Notes under the pieces: generated by a model
What the model saw: the letters and a program-made list of their open reading frames with translations, nothing else
Database searches by the model: none
What the model was told of the DNA's origin: nothing
Program-made: the position numbers and the translations under genes
From: Flammula alnicola
Taxonomy: Eukaryota; Basidiomycota; Agaricomycetes; Agaricales; Strophariaceae
Assembly: GCA_015499995.1 (NCBI GenBank)
Contig: JADNRV010000237.1
Span: forward strand, 1 to 64,000
Direction of reading: 5' to 3'
DNA: 64,000 bases
In this document: one piece after another, positions 1 through 10,512 of the stretch
Numbering within the stretch: position 1 is the stretch's first letter
Layout: each line of letters opens with the position of its first letter

Positions 1-684
1 GAGACCTGCAACGTTCTCGAAACACCCCATGAGGTAGCATATATCATGTCCGTTGGTTCAACATCTTGAAAAGAGTCCGTTAATAGACGTCCATTTACAG
101 GGCCGGCGTTATGGTTGCTCAAACGATTTTACTGCTTTTAACTCTCGCGAGAAGAAAAATAGCATTTGGCGAGTCGCTTGTTGTCCGCCATGTTGTCCGT
201 GACGGCGCCTGGGTATTCGTTCTAGTCATCTGTGAGTTCCATCATCCCCTTATTTGATATTTACTTATGCTCTTGTGTTGTTGCTAGCTATGTGTGTGGC
301 TATTTTACCCTCCTCTCTGTTTACACATGCGTCGAAGCCCCACATTATCTTCGTGTACGTTCCTTTGCTTATTCCCATGCTCGAGCGACGATGACGAGGC
401 CATCTATGGTATCCGAAGCTGGCCAATCGCTCTCATGTCAATCACCGTATGTTTCCACCTGTTTCCCCCCGATGTCTCTCGCACTGACCTCATTTATGTC
501 GTAGACCTGCCGCCTCATAATCAACATGCAGAAAATCCCTCTCGAGACGCTATCCAACAGATATTCTAATTCAGGATCCACGGGCACGGATATTGCATTC
601 ACGAGTTACATCGAAATGACGGAAACCTCTCGGATATCCATCGTGTCTACACATCCGAACCATTCACGAGGATCGACATTGTAA
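1..684 (+). CDS. DUF6533 membrane protein, copy A (5' end outside window)
   Basis: This is the C-terminal two thirds of a multi-span membrane protein of the DUF6533 family, whose function is unknown. Exons are 1-47 (partial), 101-231, 288-354, 419-446 and 505-684 (TAA stop). They match exons 5-9 of the complete copy at 2210-3575 in length (131, 67, 28 and 180 bases) and phase. The pieces read HEVAYIM, then a hydrophobic stretch ending GAWVFVLVI, then FVSWPIALMSIT and TCRLIINMQKI. The first visible intron starts with GTCCGT, an unusual donor. No frameshift or early stop is visible in the part present. The start codon and the DUF6533 signature itself lie to the left of the window. Confidence 0.75.
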
Positions 685-2209
685 CCGACGGTGCCCTGAC
701 TTACCTACTTACTGGTAATGCGCTCCCAGAAGCCTCAATCAAGGTACCCGCGTCCCAACGAGGCGTTGATTTTAAGACCGTTGAATTCGGAGGTACGGGT
801 GCACGAATGTACCGATACTCTCTCGCATCGTTATGTCATTCACGTCATCGCGACCATGACCTGCTGGGACACAAGACGATGCGGCAAGACAGTCGAAGCA
901 GGGTCAAAGAATCGTCAGGCAGGGTGAATTTATCACGGACAACTGGCTAGCGAGCTACATTGGAAGATGGTTCTACCCAAGGGTGTAAACCTGGTATCCC
1001 ACCACGTCCCGCCGCGTTCCGGGCATTTCAATTATTAATCACGTATCCTTCCCTCGTTGCCCGACGTTTCAAGGAAAGAGGAGGATGGAAATGTGCGAAG
1101 CAAGCGCCCCGTTACGGCATGCTGAACTTAGTCGGGCCGTAGGATGGAGAGCGGCAAATAGATCCGGAGAAGGAGTGGGAATCAAGACGTAGATATCGAG
1201 GAAGGCAAAGACATCCGAATTAGTCATGAAACACCGCTTCACAAATACGAGCCTCACCATCGCCTGTCCCATCTTACTCCCTCGCTCTCCCCTCCGTAAG
1301 GCGTAGAGACCATTCCTATTTCTGGGGGTCAAAATTTGTCCGCAACCAGCTCTTTCATGATCGGAATGTCGAGTGAAATGTCGAGCGACTATATCACCGA
1401 TCGATACCCTGAAACATTCAACGTTCAAGCTCGGTACTTGAGAGTTGGGAGATAAAAGCGCGAACCGTAAGTTCTGTGAAATTCATGAGCACTCGGATCT
1501 AAGAAATAGGGGATCGCAAGCACGCTTTATCGCAAGGCATTGCTGGTGATTCGAAAAGCAACCTGGAATAGAACGGTGCACCTGCCCCGGAAAAAAACCA
1601 ACTTGGAGGTTATCCAAAACGTTATCAATATTACAATGATGATCGATGATCACATCATCATCAGAGGCGCTGGTGATCATCGATCGCGATAGTAGAAACA
1701 AGCCTGCCGGGGCTGAGCGCGTTGCCCTGGTCGACCTGAAGTTTACTTAGTTTTTGAGGAAGTTATGTAACATTAGTATTAGGACGTCGTGACCATCTTC
1801 AGCATGACAAATTGAAATAGATGATTCCCAGATGTCAGTGAAATTGCTGACCTCCGAAGTCAAGAAGACATCGATATCCTTGTTCATGAATGTTCTGGCA
1901 GCTCGGCGGCTTTGGCCATGGACGTGTGGACGTGGCAGCAATTGATACCGCAGTCCCTACTTTCTATCGACGGCTTGGAGGGGCTCCCACTTGTCTCGAC
2001 CTTCTCTGTCTGCCTTGAAAGCTGGTGTCATCGAGAAGGCTTTCAGGCTACCCTTACGAAGATAGCCTGACACCTTGCTGCTCTGCGTCCTCATCTTGCC
2101 AGCGTCGTCGATTTGAAGGCAGGAATATCGAAACTCTGGACTCTTCGTCAACGGTGACGAACCAACAACGAACCAAAGACACGCCATTGAGGAGGGTTAA
2201 AAAGAGTGG
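685..2209. other. Duplicated non-coding flanks between copies A and B
   Basis: No gene is supported here. Bases 685-1100 are the 3' flank of copy A and resemble the 3' flanks of copies B, C and D, for example the word GACCTGCTGGGACACAAGA near 860. Part of this block (about 905-1025) is inverted relative to the other copies. Bases 1900-2209 are the 5' flank of copy B and resemble the reverse complements of about 8700-9000 and 11950-12250. The middle (about 1150-1900) shows no recognisable gene; reading frames are short and broken. Confidence 0.5.
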
Positions 2210-3575
2210 ATGGACGACTCGGAATTGGTACAAAAAGGGTTGCAAGAAGACGTGTTTTTGCGGAACGTTTTATGTTGTGAGAACCATCCGCGTCGCTTTC
2301 GGGATTCCAACTGATGCCATTGACCATCTCCTCCTTGTTTGTAGTGGCTGCCGCTGTATGGTTGACCTGGGAGTACATTATTACGTGCCGTGATGAATAT
2401 CAATATATCTGGAGGTAAGTACGTTAGACATTTCGTCGGTGTTTACTCAAGGACTACAGAGGTTCCATGAACAGGGTGAAAGCTTTGTACATGTTCGCTC
2501 GATATTTTACCCTCAGCGTACAATGGTGAAGGACTGCCTTTTACTGGTAGATGCTCCTACTAGTGGTGACCGTGAAGTCCTTCTAGGGCAAACACATATA
2601 TTGTGTTCGTTCCACTGTCCCGCGTGCCAGTTCACCGACATGGATGCATGGGATGGTTTCTTTTCTTGACGATCAACGCATGCTTTCTCCTGGCCGCCGT
2701 CGACAGCTTGATTATGCTCAGAGGTGAGAATCATGTTTTCGTGATTTCAAGAGTTTGAATAAACCAAAACGATGCAGTATACGCGCTCTATAATTGCAGC
2801 CCGAAGATGGCGGCATTCCTTGCAAGCCTCTTGGTTATGCAAGGGATGCTGGTTGCGACATGTACCTCGCGGACTCTCCATCTTGTGCCATTCAGCGAGA
2901 CCTGCAACGTTCTCGAAACTCCTCACGAAGTGATATATATCATGTGCGTTTGTTCAATATCTTCAAAAGAGCAGGTTCATGGACATCCATCTACAGGGCC
3001 GGCGTCCTTCTTACTCAAACGATTCTGCTGGTTCTAACTATCGCGAAAAGAAAAATTGCTTTTGGCGAGTCGCCTGTTGTCCACCTTGTAGTCCGTGACG
3101 GTGCCTGGGTATTCGTTCTCATTATTTGTGAGTTCCATCATCCATTCATCTGTTCGATGCCTACTTACCCATGTGTTGTTAATAGCCATGTGGGTGACAA
3201 TTATTCCCTACTCTCTATTTACGCAAGTGTCAAAGCCCCACATTATCTTCGTGTACGTTCATCTGCTCATTCCCATACTCGAGCGACGCTGACAAGGCTA
3301 GCGTTTCCGTAGCTGGCCAATCGCTCTCATGTCAATCGCCGTATGTTCCTTTTTCAGTTCTGATTGCTCTGGTGCTGACCCCACTTATCTCATAGACCTG
3401 CCGCCTCATAATCAACATGCAGAAAATCCATATCGAAATGCGATCCAACAGACATTCCGATGCAAGATTGGCAGACACTGATATTATGTTCACGAGTTAC
3501 ATCGAAATGTTCGAAACCTCTCAAATATCTTCCGTGTCTACACATCCGAACCGTGTGCGAGGATCGACATCATAG
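2210..3575 (+). CDS. DUF6533 membrane protein, copy B (complete)
   Basis: This is a complete nine-exon gene predicted to encode 303 residues. Exons are 2210-2276, 2345-2414, 2460-2525, 2587-2723, 2778-2943, 2997-3127, 3186-3252, 3313-3340 and 3396-3575, and all phases agree. The N-terminal exons give VWLTWEYIITCRDEYQYIWR followed by SMNRVKALYMFARYFTLS, the typical DUF6533 signature (hydrophobic helix, D-E-x-x-x-I-W, then V-K-x-L-x-x-x-x-R-Y). Several hydrophobic helices follow, then a short hydrophilic tail ending RGSTS. DUF6533 proteins are abundant in Agaricomycetes and have no assigned role; a receptor-like or membrane-organising role would be guesswork. The start follows from homology with copy C. 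No single reading frame covers the gene because its exons are only 28-180 bases. Confidence 0.82.
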
Positions 3576-4028
3576 CCGACGGTGCCCTGACCGAGAAGAA
3601 TGTACGAGTAACGATGAGCTTCCGGAAGTCCTCAATTGAGGTATCGGCGGCCCAACGGAGCCGTTAAATTCGGAGGTATGGTGAACAAATGGACCGATCC
3701 TCGCGCCGCGTCATCATCACTACCATGACCTCCTGGCCAAGGTGAAACGGTCAGACGTTGGAAGCAGGGATTCCCAATTCCTGGAATGCGGCGCGACGTG
3801 GTGGGATATCACGTTCACACCCTTGGGTAGAACTGATAAAAATCATCTTCCGATGTAGCCTCGCTAGTGAGTTATGCCTATAGTTATGAGTCATGACTAC
3901 AAATTTGAAAGTTGCATGCTTCCTGACGGTTATTTGATACGTAAGTATATCTTCTAGTTACCCGATGTTTCAGAAAAAGAGGAAGGGGACGGAAAGTAGA
4001 TGGAAGCATGGGAAAAAAAAGTATGCCG
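3576..4028. other. 3' flank of copy B, converging on paralog E
   Basis: No gene is seen. This is the same non-coding block found behind copies A, C and D. It includes an intron-like relic (GTAAGT at about 3942, TTTCAG at 3968-3973) followed by AAAAAGAGGAAG, also seen in reverse complement near 6790 and 10030. It ends 20-odd bases before the stop codon of the oppositely oriented paralog E, so B and E converge. Confidence 0.5.
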
Positions 4029-5772
4029 TTATGGTGTTGGGTTCCAAGCCTCATTCCAAAACATTCGCATTCCTTCAGAATTCATGCTCGAGCTCGTGTG
4101 CAAGCTTCCAATCTCGATGTCAAAACTGTGGCTGCGCTGACTGGCAGAATCGAAGACCAATTCAGTATCGAGGCTGTCATCGTCATCTTCATCCTGGTCA
4201 TCGGTATTCGTCGTCCTGCTTGAGCCCCTTCCTACTGAACTATCGTCTCCAGCAGTGCATATATTACTCTGATTAGAGTGACCGCTGAGAGACTCTGTTG
4301 CCGGTAGATCTATCGACTGAAGGGCAGTGGTTTTCGAAAGGTCTGATGAAGGCTCTTGGTGAACTTTCAAAGACGCAGGGGTAGGTTGTGAGGGGGGGAG
4401 ATATTGCAGCTCGAGTTGAGAAAGTCGCATGGCCAGCAAGCGCGCCCCTTTCTCCCTATTCAGAATTAGTCGACAAGTCTAGATGACCATAAACAATTAG
4501 ACGACGTCGAGCCATTAACTCCGTGAGTGGGGCATGCAGCTGAATCACTTACGCCAGTTGAGAGCATAGTTATTGGCCAACTGAAACAGTCGAAGGAGTA
4601 AGCCCCTAGCATAGTGAATTAGAGAAAGCATGAGAAACTTACGAAAATATGAGATGAGGTCTGGCGATCTGGCGAGCAAAAGAAGATGGGATTACAGCCG
4701 CGAACGTACCTTGCAATGATTGAGCTGGGACATCGTCAATGCGAACGAAAACTCACAGGACATCAAAACCCATGCCCATTTTCCATCACCCATGAGACTT
4801 ATAGACAGTCTTGCTTTCTCCCCAGGCTTGCTGTTGAGATCCCGTTTGTGAAAGGTTAATGTCCAGATCACGCATTGAGTAAATATCATAACAGCCCTAA
4901 TCTGAAATAAATGATTGCAGGTCCCTATCATAGATCAAGCAGTACTCACAGAACAACGAAGCCGTCCTTAGGAATATGAATGCTATTGCAGTGTGAATCG
5001 AACTTGAGGGCGTCGAGGGTACGTTTACTGCATATGGTAGCGGTCAAGACCTCCCCGGACAGCACTATGGCCAGGACAACCCCGATTCGAGGTGATTTTC
5101 CACAGAGGTCGTATACTGATATGGAGTATATGTAGGTCATCAGGTAAATGCTTGGAAGATGAAGAAGAGCACGAACCTCTCCTCATGAGTATCAAATCGC
5201 CTGCTGCGTACAGAACACAGAAGGCGAGGAGTTGCAACAAATACCACGTCCTGCAAATGTCGTGTGGAACAGGAAAGTCTAACGATCGCAAGGCAGTGAA
5301 CATAAATATCAAGTTCCCCCTAGCGATTTCGTGCGACGTAGTATCAGCAAATTGATCAACTTACGACGGGTGGTGTCAGTGATTAATGAAGACTTACAAC
5401 TGAGCTAAAACTCCAAAGTATCGCGCAACGAAAAATGTCACTTTGGCTTGGCTCAGAGGTAGACTGTGTGAAATGGATAACGATCGCACAAGAAGACGGG
5501 CCGTAAGCAAAGTTGTTCAGATGCAGTGAACACGAAGAAGAAAAGCAAACCTCCAAATATGTTGAACCTCGTCAGCGACTGTATCCATATGGTCCCATAG
5601 AAGCACTATGAGCGCAGAAACTGTTCGTCGGCGCATGGTTAATGGGTTCGCGTTAATTAGCTTGAGACAATAATGCATACGCAAGCGACATACGACAGGA
5701 GTAATTTTGAAAAGTAACCATGTGCATCATGCTGGCTAGGCCACCACCAACTGCTACGCTCCGCGAAGTCAT
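4029..5772 (-). CDS. DUF6533 membrane protein, divergent paralog E
   Basis: The nine exons, in transcription order, are 5772-5694, 5620-5551, 5463-5398, 5319-5177, 5115-4950, 4896-4757, 4709-4643, 4580-4553 and 4451-4029, predicting 393 residues. Six of the first eight exons have exactly the lengths seen in copies B-D (70, 66, 166, 67, 28, and 79 as in C); the other two differ by 6 and 9 bases, so the frame is kept. The DUF6533 signature reads LLWDHMDTVADEVQHIWR, then AKVTFFVARYFGVLAQL. Sequence is far from A-D, so this is an older paralog. The last exon is much longer than in A-D: a 141-residue tail rich in Ser and Thr with an acidic run (DDQDEDDDDS), likely on the cytoplasmic side. The exon 2 donor (GTTTGC) is weak. 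A TIR element lies 95 bases upstream of the start. Confidence 0.78.
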
Positions 5773-5866
5773 GGTCGTAGTGGTGCAAAATACGTCTTCA
5801 GAACCATTAAGAGTTAGTAACGCGTCAGATGCCTGCCATAAAAAGAGGATGAGTGTCATTAGTAAG

Positions 5867-5974
5867 TACAGTCGCGGACAACCAAAAGTCAAAGATTTTT
5901 GATGGCCATGACGGCCTGAGTGATGCCGCTGACCCGTTTTCAAACGAGCCGACATTTGGTTGTCCGCGACTGTA
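5867..5974. mobile_element. 108-base TIR element (MITE-like)
   Basis: The sequence begins TACAGTCGCGGACAACCAAA (5867-5886) and ends with its exact reverse complement (5955-5974). The interior is about 68 bases with no coding capacity. TA sits at both outer ends, so the element is probably 5869-5972 (CAGTCGC...GCGACTG) flanked by a TA target duplication, as expected for Tc1/mariner or pogo-type elements. It sits just upstream of paralog E, where it could affect the promoter. The family assignment is inference from the TA and the CAGT end. Confidence 0.75.
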
Positions 5975-7262
5975 GAACAAAGTCGTTAGGTCCAGGAGTT
6001 AGCTCTTTTGGCAAAACAGGATTACAGATTGCATCCGTGATTTTCTGGGAGTCACTTGGCAGAGGTTCCAGTGCCAAGTACTGCCAATTACCCAAATACA
6101 GAAGGTTTCCGTAACTGCTCCGCCTGTCGCGTGCGCAGCATGCTTCGCTTTCACCGGTTGAGGCTGAATAAATTCGTGGAAAACATTAAGCAGAGTCTTC
6201 CAACAAATTAATCGGACCTAAGCTTTGAGGACGTCAAAAGGTTTGTGACTTCAATGGCTTGTAGATGCTCAGCACAAAGAATCTGGCCGAAATGTCGGGA
6301 CCGCGCCGGACAATGCCGTGGACAAAGCGAACAACGTTTCGTGCCGACCAGATCGGTTCCCCCATCTCTCAGCTCTCAAGATCTCACCTCGCGGGATCTT
6401 CTTTCACCATTCAAATTGCAGGCGCTGAAGTTGGTTGAGATAAGGTGAGAAATAGTTATTTTCGTCAAGGATGTTAATTCTTTGCAAGAACTCTGTGACC
6501 GGCCAAGGCGCGTCGTCGCTCGGCATGGCATACATGATGCATGACGGTCAAGTCCATGACATCCACGTCCATATCCATGACGCCCTTACCGTGCACGGGT
6601 GCCCTCGCTGTCTAGAGGCGGCAGCAGGAGAGGCGGCAGCAAGGGAGGCGGCAGGACACATTCAGCCTCGCCAGCTTGCGCTCGTGGGTCGGGCGCGCAG
6701 CATCCTATGCACTCCTAATTTGTGAGGATGAAGAATGCATACCGCTGCTGCTCATGCCCGTCGGTTCAGTCCTGATTCAATATATTTTCACTGATCCTCT
6801 TTTTCTGAAACATCGGGTAACTAGGGGGAGCTACTTACATATCAAAGAACACTCAGGCAGCATGCAACTTTCGAATTTGTGGTGCACAACTCGCTGGCAA
6901 GGTTCGGCAAGGCTACATTGGGAGATGATTGTTGTTAGCTCTACCCAAGGCTGTTAACTAATAGCGTGATATCTCACCACCTGGCGCCGCCTTCCAGGAA
7001 ATGGAACCCGGCCTCCAACGTCTGGCCATTTCTTTTTGTGTCCCAGGAGGTCATCGGCGCGATGTCGTAGGTAACGTGAATGACGCGGTGAAGTGTCGGT
7101 CCATCTGTATCTCGGAAATTAACGGTTTCAAAGATAGAGCCTAAATTGGGCTGCCGGTACCTTGATGGAGGGCTTCCAGGAGCACATCATATACATAAGA
7201 TAAGTAGATATTCTCATCTATTCCCAGTGGTCGCCAGTCTGGATAACGTCGCCGGTCGATTA
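5975..7262. other. Non-coding 3' flank of copy C and spacer
   Basis: No gene is supported. Bases about 6340-7262 form the duplicated 3' block of copy C and align with about 9570-10512 behind copy D. This includes a GGCGGCAG-rich stretch near 6610-6660 and the reverse-complement intron relic near 6790. The reading frame is not conserved between the C and D blocks, so this looks non-coding. Bases 5975-6340 show nothing recognisable. Confidence 0.45.
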
Positions 7263-8640
7263 TCATGTCGATTCTCTAGCCTCAGGCGGATGGGAAGGCG
7301 CGACAGATATCTGGGAGGTTTCGAACATCTCGATATGGGTCGTGAATGCAATATCTGTGCCCGTGGATCCTGAACCAGAATATCTGTTGGATAACATCTC
7401 GAGAGGTATTTTGTGCATGTTCATTATGAGGCGGCAGGTCTACGGATGAGGTCAACGCCAGAGAAATCAGCAAAACGGGGGAAACATACGGCGGTTGACA
7501 TGAGAGCGATTGGAAAGCTATGGATGCAATAGATAGTTTCATCATCTTTATTCGAGGATGGAAAAAGCAAAGGAACGTACACGAACATGAGGTGGAGTTT
7601 TGACACATGTGTTAACAGAGAATATGGTATAGTTGCCGCCCAAATGGCTAGTAACGATTTATAAGGATAAGTAGGTTTCGCAGGTATAAATGGATGACGG
7701 AACTCACAAACAAGAAGAATGAATACCCAGGCACCGTCACGGACTACAAGGTGGACAACGAGCGACTCGCCAAACGCTATTTTTCTTTTCGCAATAGTTA
7801 GGAATAGTAAAATTGTTTGAGTAAACACGTCGCCGGCCCTATAAATGGATGTCCATTGACAGGCTCTTTTCAAGACGCTGAACGAACGCACATGACATAT
7901 ACGACCTCTTGGGGAGTTTCGAGAACGTCGCAGATCTCGCTGAAGGGCATAAGAGGGAGAGTCCGCGAGACAGATATCGCAATCAGCGTCATTTGCATAA
8001 CCAAGAGACTTGTGAAGAATACCGCCATCTTCAAGCTGCAATTATAGAGAGCGTATACTATGGCATGTCCTGGGGTTATTTAATCTGTTGACATTACGAG
8101 ACCATGATTCTCACCTCTGAGCATAATCAAGCTGTCAATGGCGGCCAGAAGGAGGCTTGCACTGATCATTAATAAAAGAAACCACCCGACGCATCCATGT
8201 CTTGGAACTGGCACGCGGGACAATGGAACGAACACAATATATGTGTTTGCCCTAGCAGGATTTCGCGGTCAACACTGACATTATTTACTAGTAAAGGCAG
8301 AAGCTCACCACAGTACACTGAGGGTAAGATATCGAGCCAACATGTACAGAACCTTCACCCTGCTCATTGAATCACTATAGCAATGTCACTGACTAAAGGC
8401 CAATGAAAAGTTCAACATACGGACCTCCAAATGTATTGGTATTCATCGCGACAGGTAATAATGTACTCCCAAGTCATCCACACAGCACCAGCCACTACAA
8501 ACAGCAAGGAGATGGTCAAGGCGCCCTTTGGAATCCTGGAATAAATGTGGACGGTACTCACAACATAATACGTTCCGTAGAAAGACGTCTTCTTGCAGCC
8601 CTCGTTGTGCCAATGCTTGCAACTTGTCCATCTGCTCCAT
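7263..8640 (-). CDS. DUF6533 membrane protein, copy C (complete)
   Basis: The nine exons are 8640-8562, 8494-8425, 8374-8309, 8251-8115, 8057-7892, 7838-7708, 7647-7581, 7517-7490 and 7439-7263, predicting 306 residues with all phases agreeing. The start MEQMDKLQALAQRGLQEDVF gives an amphipathic N-terminus before the first helix. The DUF6533 signature reads VWMTWEYIITCRDEYQYIWS, then SMSRVKVLYMLARYLTLS. The C-terminal tail ends EARES T. The exon 2 donor is GTCCGT, shared with copy D, whereas B has the canonical GTAAGT at that place. Copy C is close to D and points the same way, suggesting tandem duplication. Confidence 0.82.
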
Positions 8641-10512
8641 TGAATTCTCCTCAGTGATGTGGATCGAAAGCTCAACTTGAAGTCAGAATAGCCGGTATTT
8701 TGAAGGTGACTGTCGTTGGCGAATGGTTCAGCCTTCGACAGTTCCTGTTTTCGATTCGAGACCGCTAGCGTAAGGCAAGAAGCCAGTGCAGCAAGAAGCC
8801 AAGCTATGTTCGCAGGGGGGTAGTGTTCTTAAAGTGTTCTCGTTCACAAGATCAGACAGAGAAGGTCAATAAGTACATATTTACAGACGGGAACCTTTGC
8901 AAGTCATAGATGAAGGATTTCGGTACCCACGTCCACCCGTCGCCAAAGCTGCCGAGTTGCCAGAATGTTCATGCGCAATTTAAATAAGCGCACGCCGCCG
9001 CACGGGAAGGAAATGACGGCAGTGACAGCCATCGATGACAGCAGGCTGGAAGATGTTGACCGTGGATCTTTGATGCTCCCCTATGTACGGTTACCACAAG
9101 GGGCTGAGCTCGGAATATCCCGAGACATCGACCTCTCCTCTGATGCGACGCGCTGGGGTCCTAGTCAGAAACTTCCATATCAGGAAACACTCGCGTAAGT
9201 AGGGAACAAGGGCTGTGTTGGGGCTGTGGCATTGGAAGAGCCACCAGTGAAAGTTTCATTGCAATAAAATGTTATATATTAAGCACTAGTATGGTATCTG
9301 AGAGGCGTTACATGTACTAGGGCATACCCTAAGCTCGTTTTATATAGATGCTTTGGTGAAATGATATTAAGGTAAGGAGTAGGTGTGTCCAAAAAAGTGC
9401 GAAGTCTGTCTCCTGTGACATACGTTTTCTAGATAAAAATATTCTAAAGACATAGGTATGTAGCTATGAGTAATCTTTATCGAATACAAAAACAATTAGA
9501 GAAATTGAGGGACTGTAAGTATATGTACTGCTGGGAAGGCGGACCGACAATTGAGCGAACAACAACGTTAGCGCCGACCAGATCGGCCCTTCCCCCGTCG
9601 CTCAGCTCAGCCATTTGCTCTCACCTCACGGAATCTTTTTTTCATCATTGCAAGACTTGAAGTGGTTCAGATAAGGTGTGAAATAGTGAGTGATAGTTAT
9701 TTCCTTCAAAGATGTTAATTCTTTGCAGGAACTCTGTGACCGACCGAGGTGCGTCGTCGCTCTCTATGTCATACATGAGTCTGACGCCCATGTCCATGAC
9801 ATCCACGTCCATATGCATGCCCTTACCGTACACGGGTGCCCTCGCTGTCTAGAGGCGGCGGCAGGAGGCGGCGGCAGGACGCGTTCAGCCTCGCCAGCTC
9901 GCGCTCGCGAGGCGGGCGGGCAGGATCCGATTCACTCCTAATTTCTGAGGATGAAGATGTGTAGCGTTGCTGTTGCTGCTCATGCCCGCCAGTTCCATCC
10001 TGGTTCAATATATTTTCCATCGTCCTCTTTTTCTGAAACAATGGGTAACTAGGGGGAGCGACTTACATATCAAAGAACCATCAGGCAGCATGCAACTTTC
10101 GAATTTGTGGTACACAACTCGCTGGCGAGGCTCGGCAAGGCTACATCGGAAGGTGATTGTTGTTAACCCTTCCCAAGTGTGCTAACCGTTAACGTGATAT
10201 CTCACCACCTCACGCCGCCTTCCAGGCAATGGAACATTGCCTCGAACGTCCGGCCGTTTCTTCTTGTGTCCCAGGAGGTCATCGGCGCGATGTCGTAGGT
10301 AACGGGCGTCGGGAACGGAGTGTCGGTCCATGTGTACACCCATTTGTACACCCCATATGTACTTCGGAAATTAACGGATTCAAAATTAACGGCTAGATTG
10401 GGCTGCCGGTACCTTGATTGAGGGCTTCCGGGAGCGCATCATATATGTTCATAGGACATATTCTCATCTATTCCCAGTGGTCGCCAGTCAGGGGAACGTC
10501 GCCGCTCGGTTA
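8641..10512. other. 5' flank of copy C and 3' flank of copy D
   Basis: No gene is supported. About 8641-9000 is the 5' flank shared with copies B and D. Bases about 9000-9570 are unique and show nothing. Bases about 9570-10512 are the 3' block of copy D, parallel to 6340-7262, with a GGCGGCGGCAGG low-complexity patch near 9855. A frame at 10041-9823 (reverse) rich in Gln, Ser and Arg is not conserved in copy C, so it is not called. Confidence 0.45.

Noticed and set aside
1069..1428. Reverse-strand 119-residue open frame between copies A and B
   Set aside because: It overlaps the duplicated non-coding flank, shows no motif and is not conserved in the sister blocks.
9645..10041. Two reverse-strand frames behind copy D (Gln/Ser/Arg-rich and Asp/Met-rich)
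   Set aside because: The corresponding block behind copy C does not keep these frames, so they are probably chance within a duplicated non-coding block.
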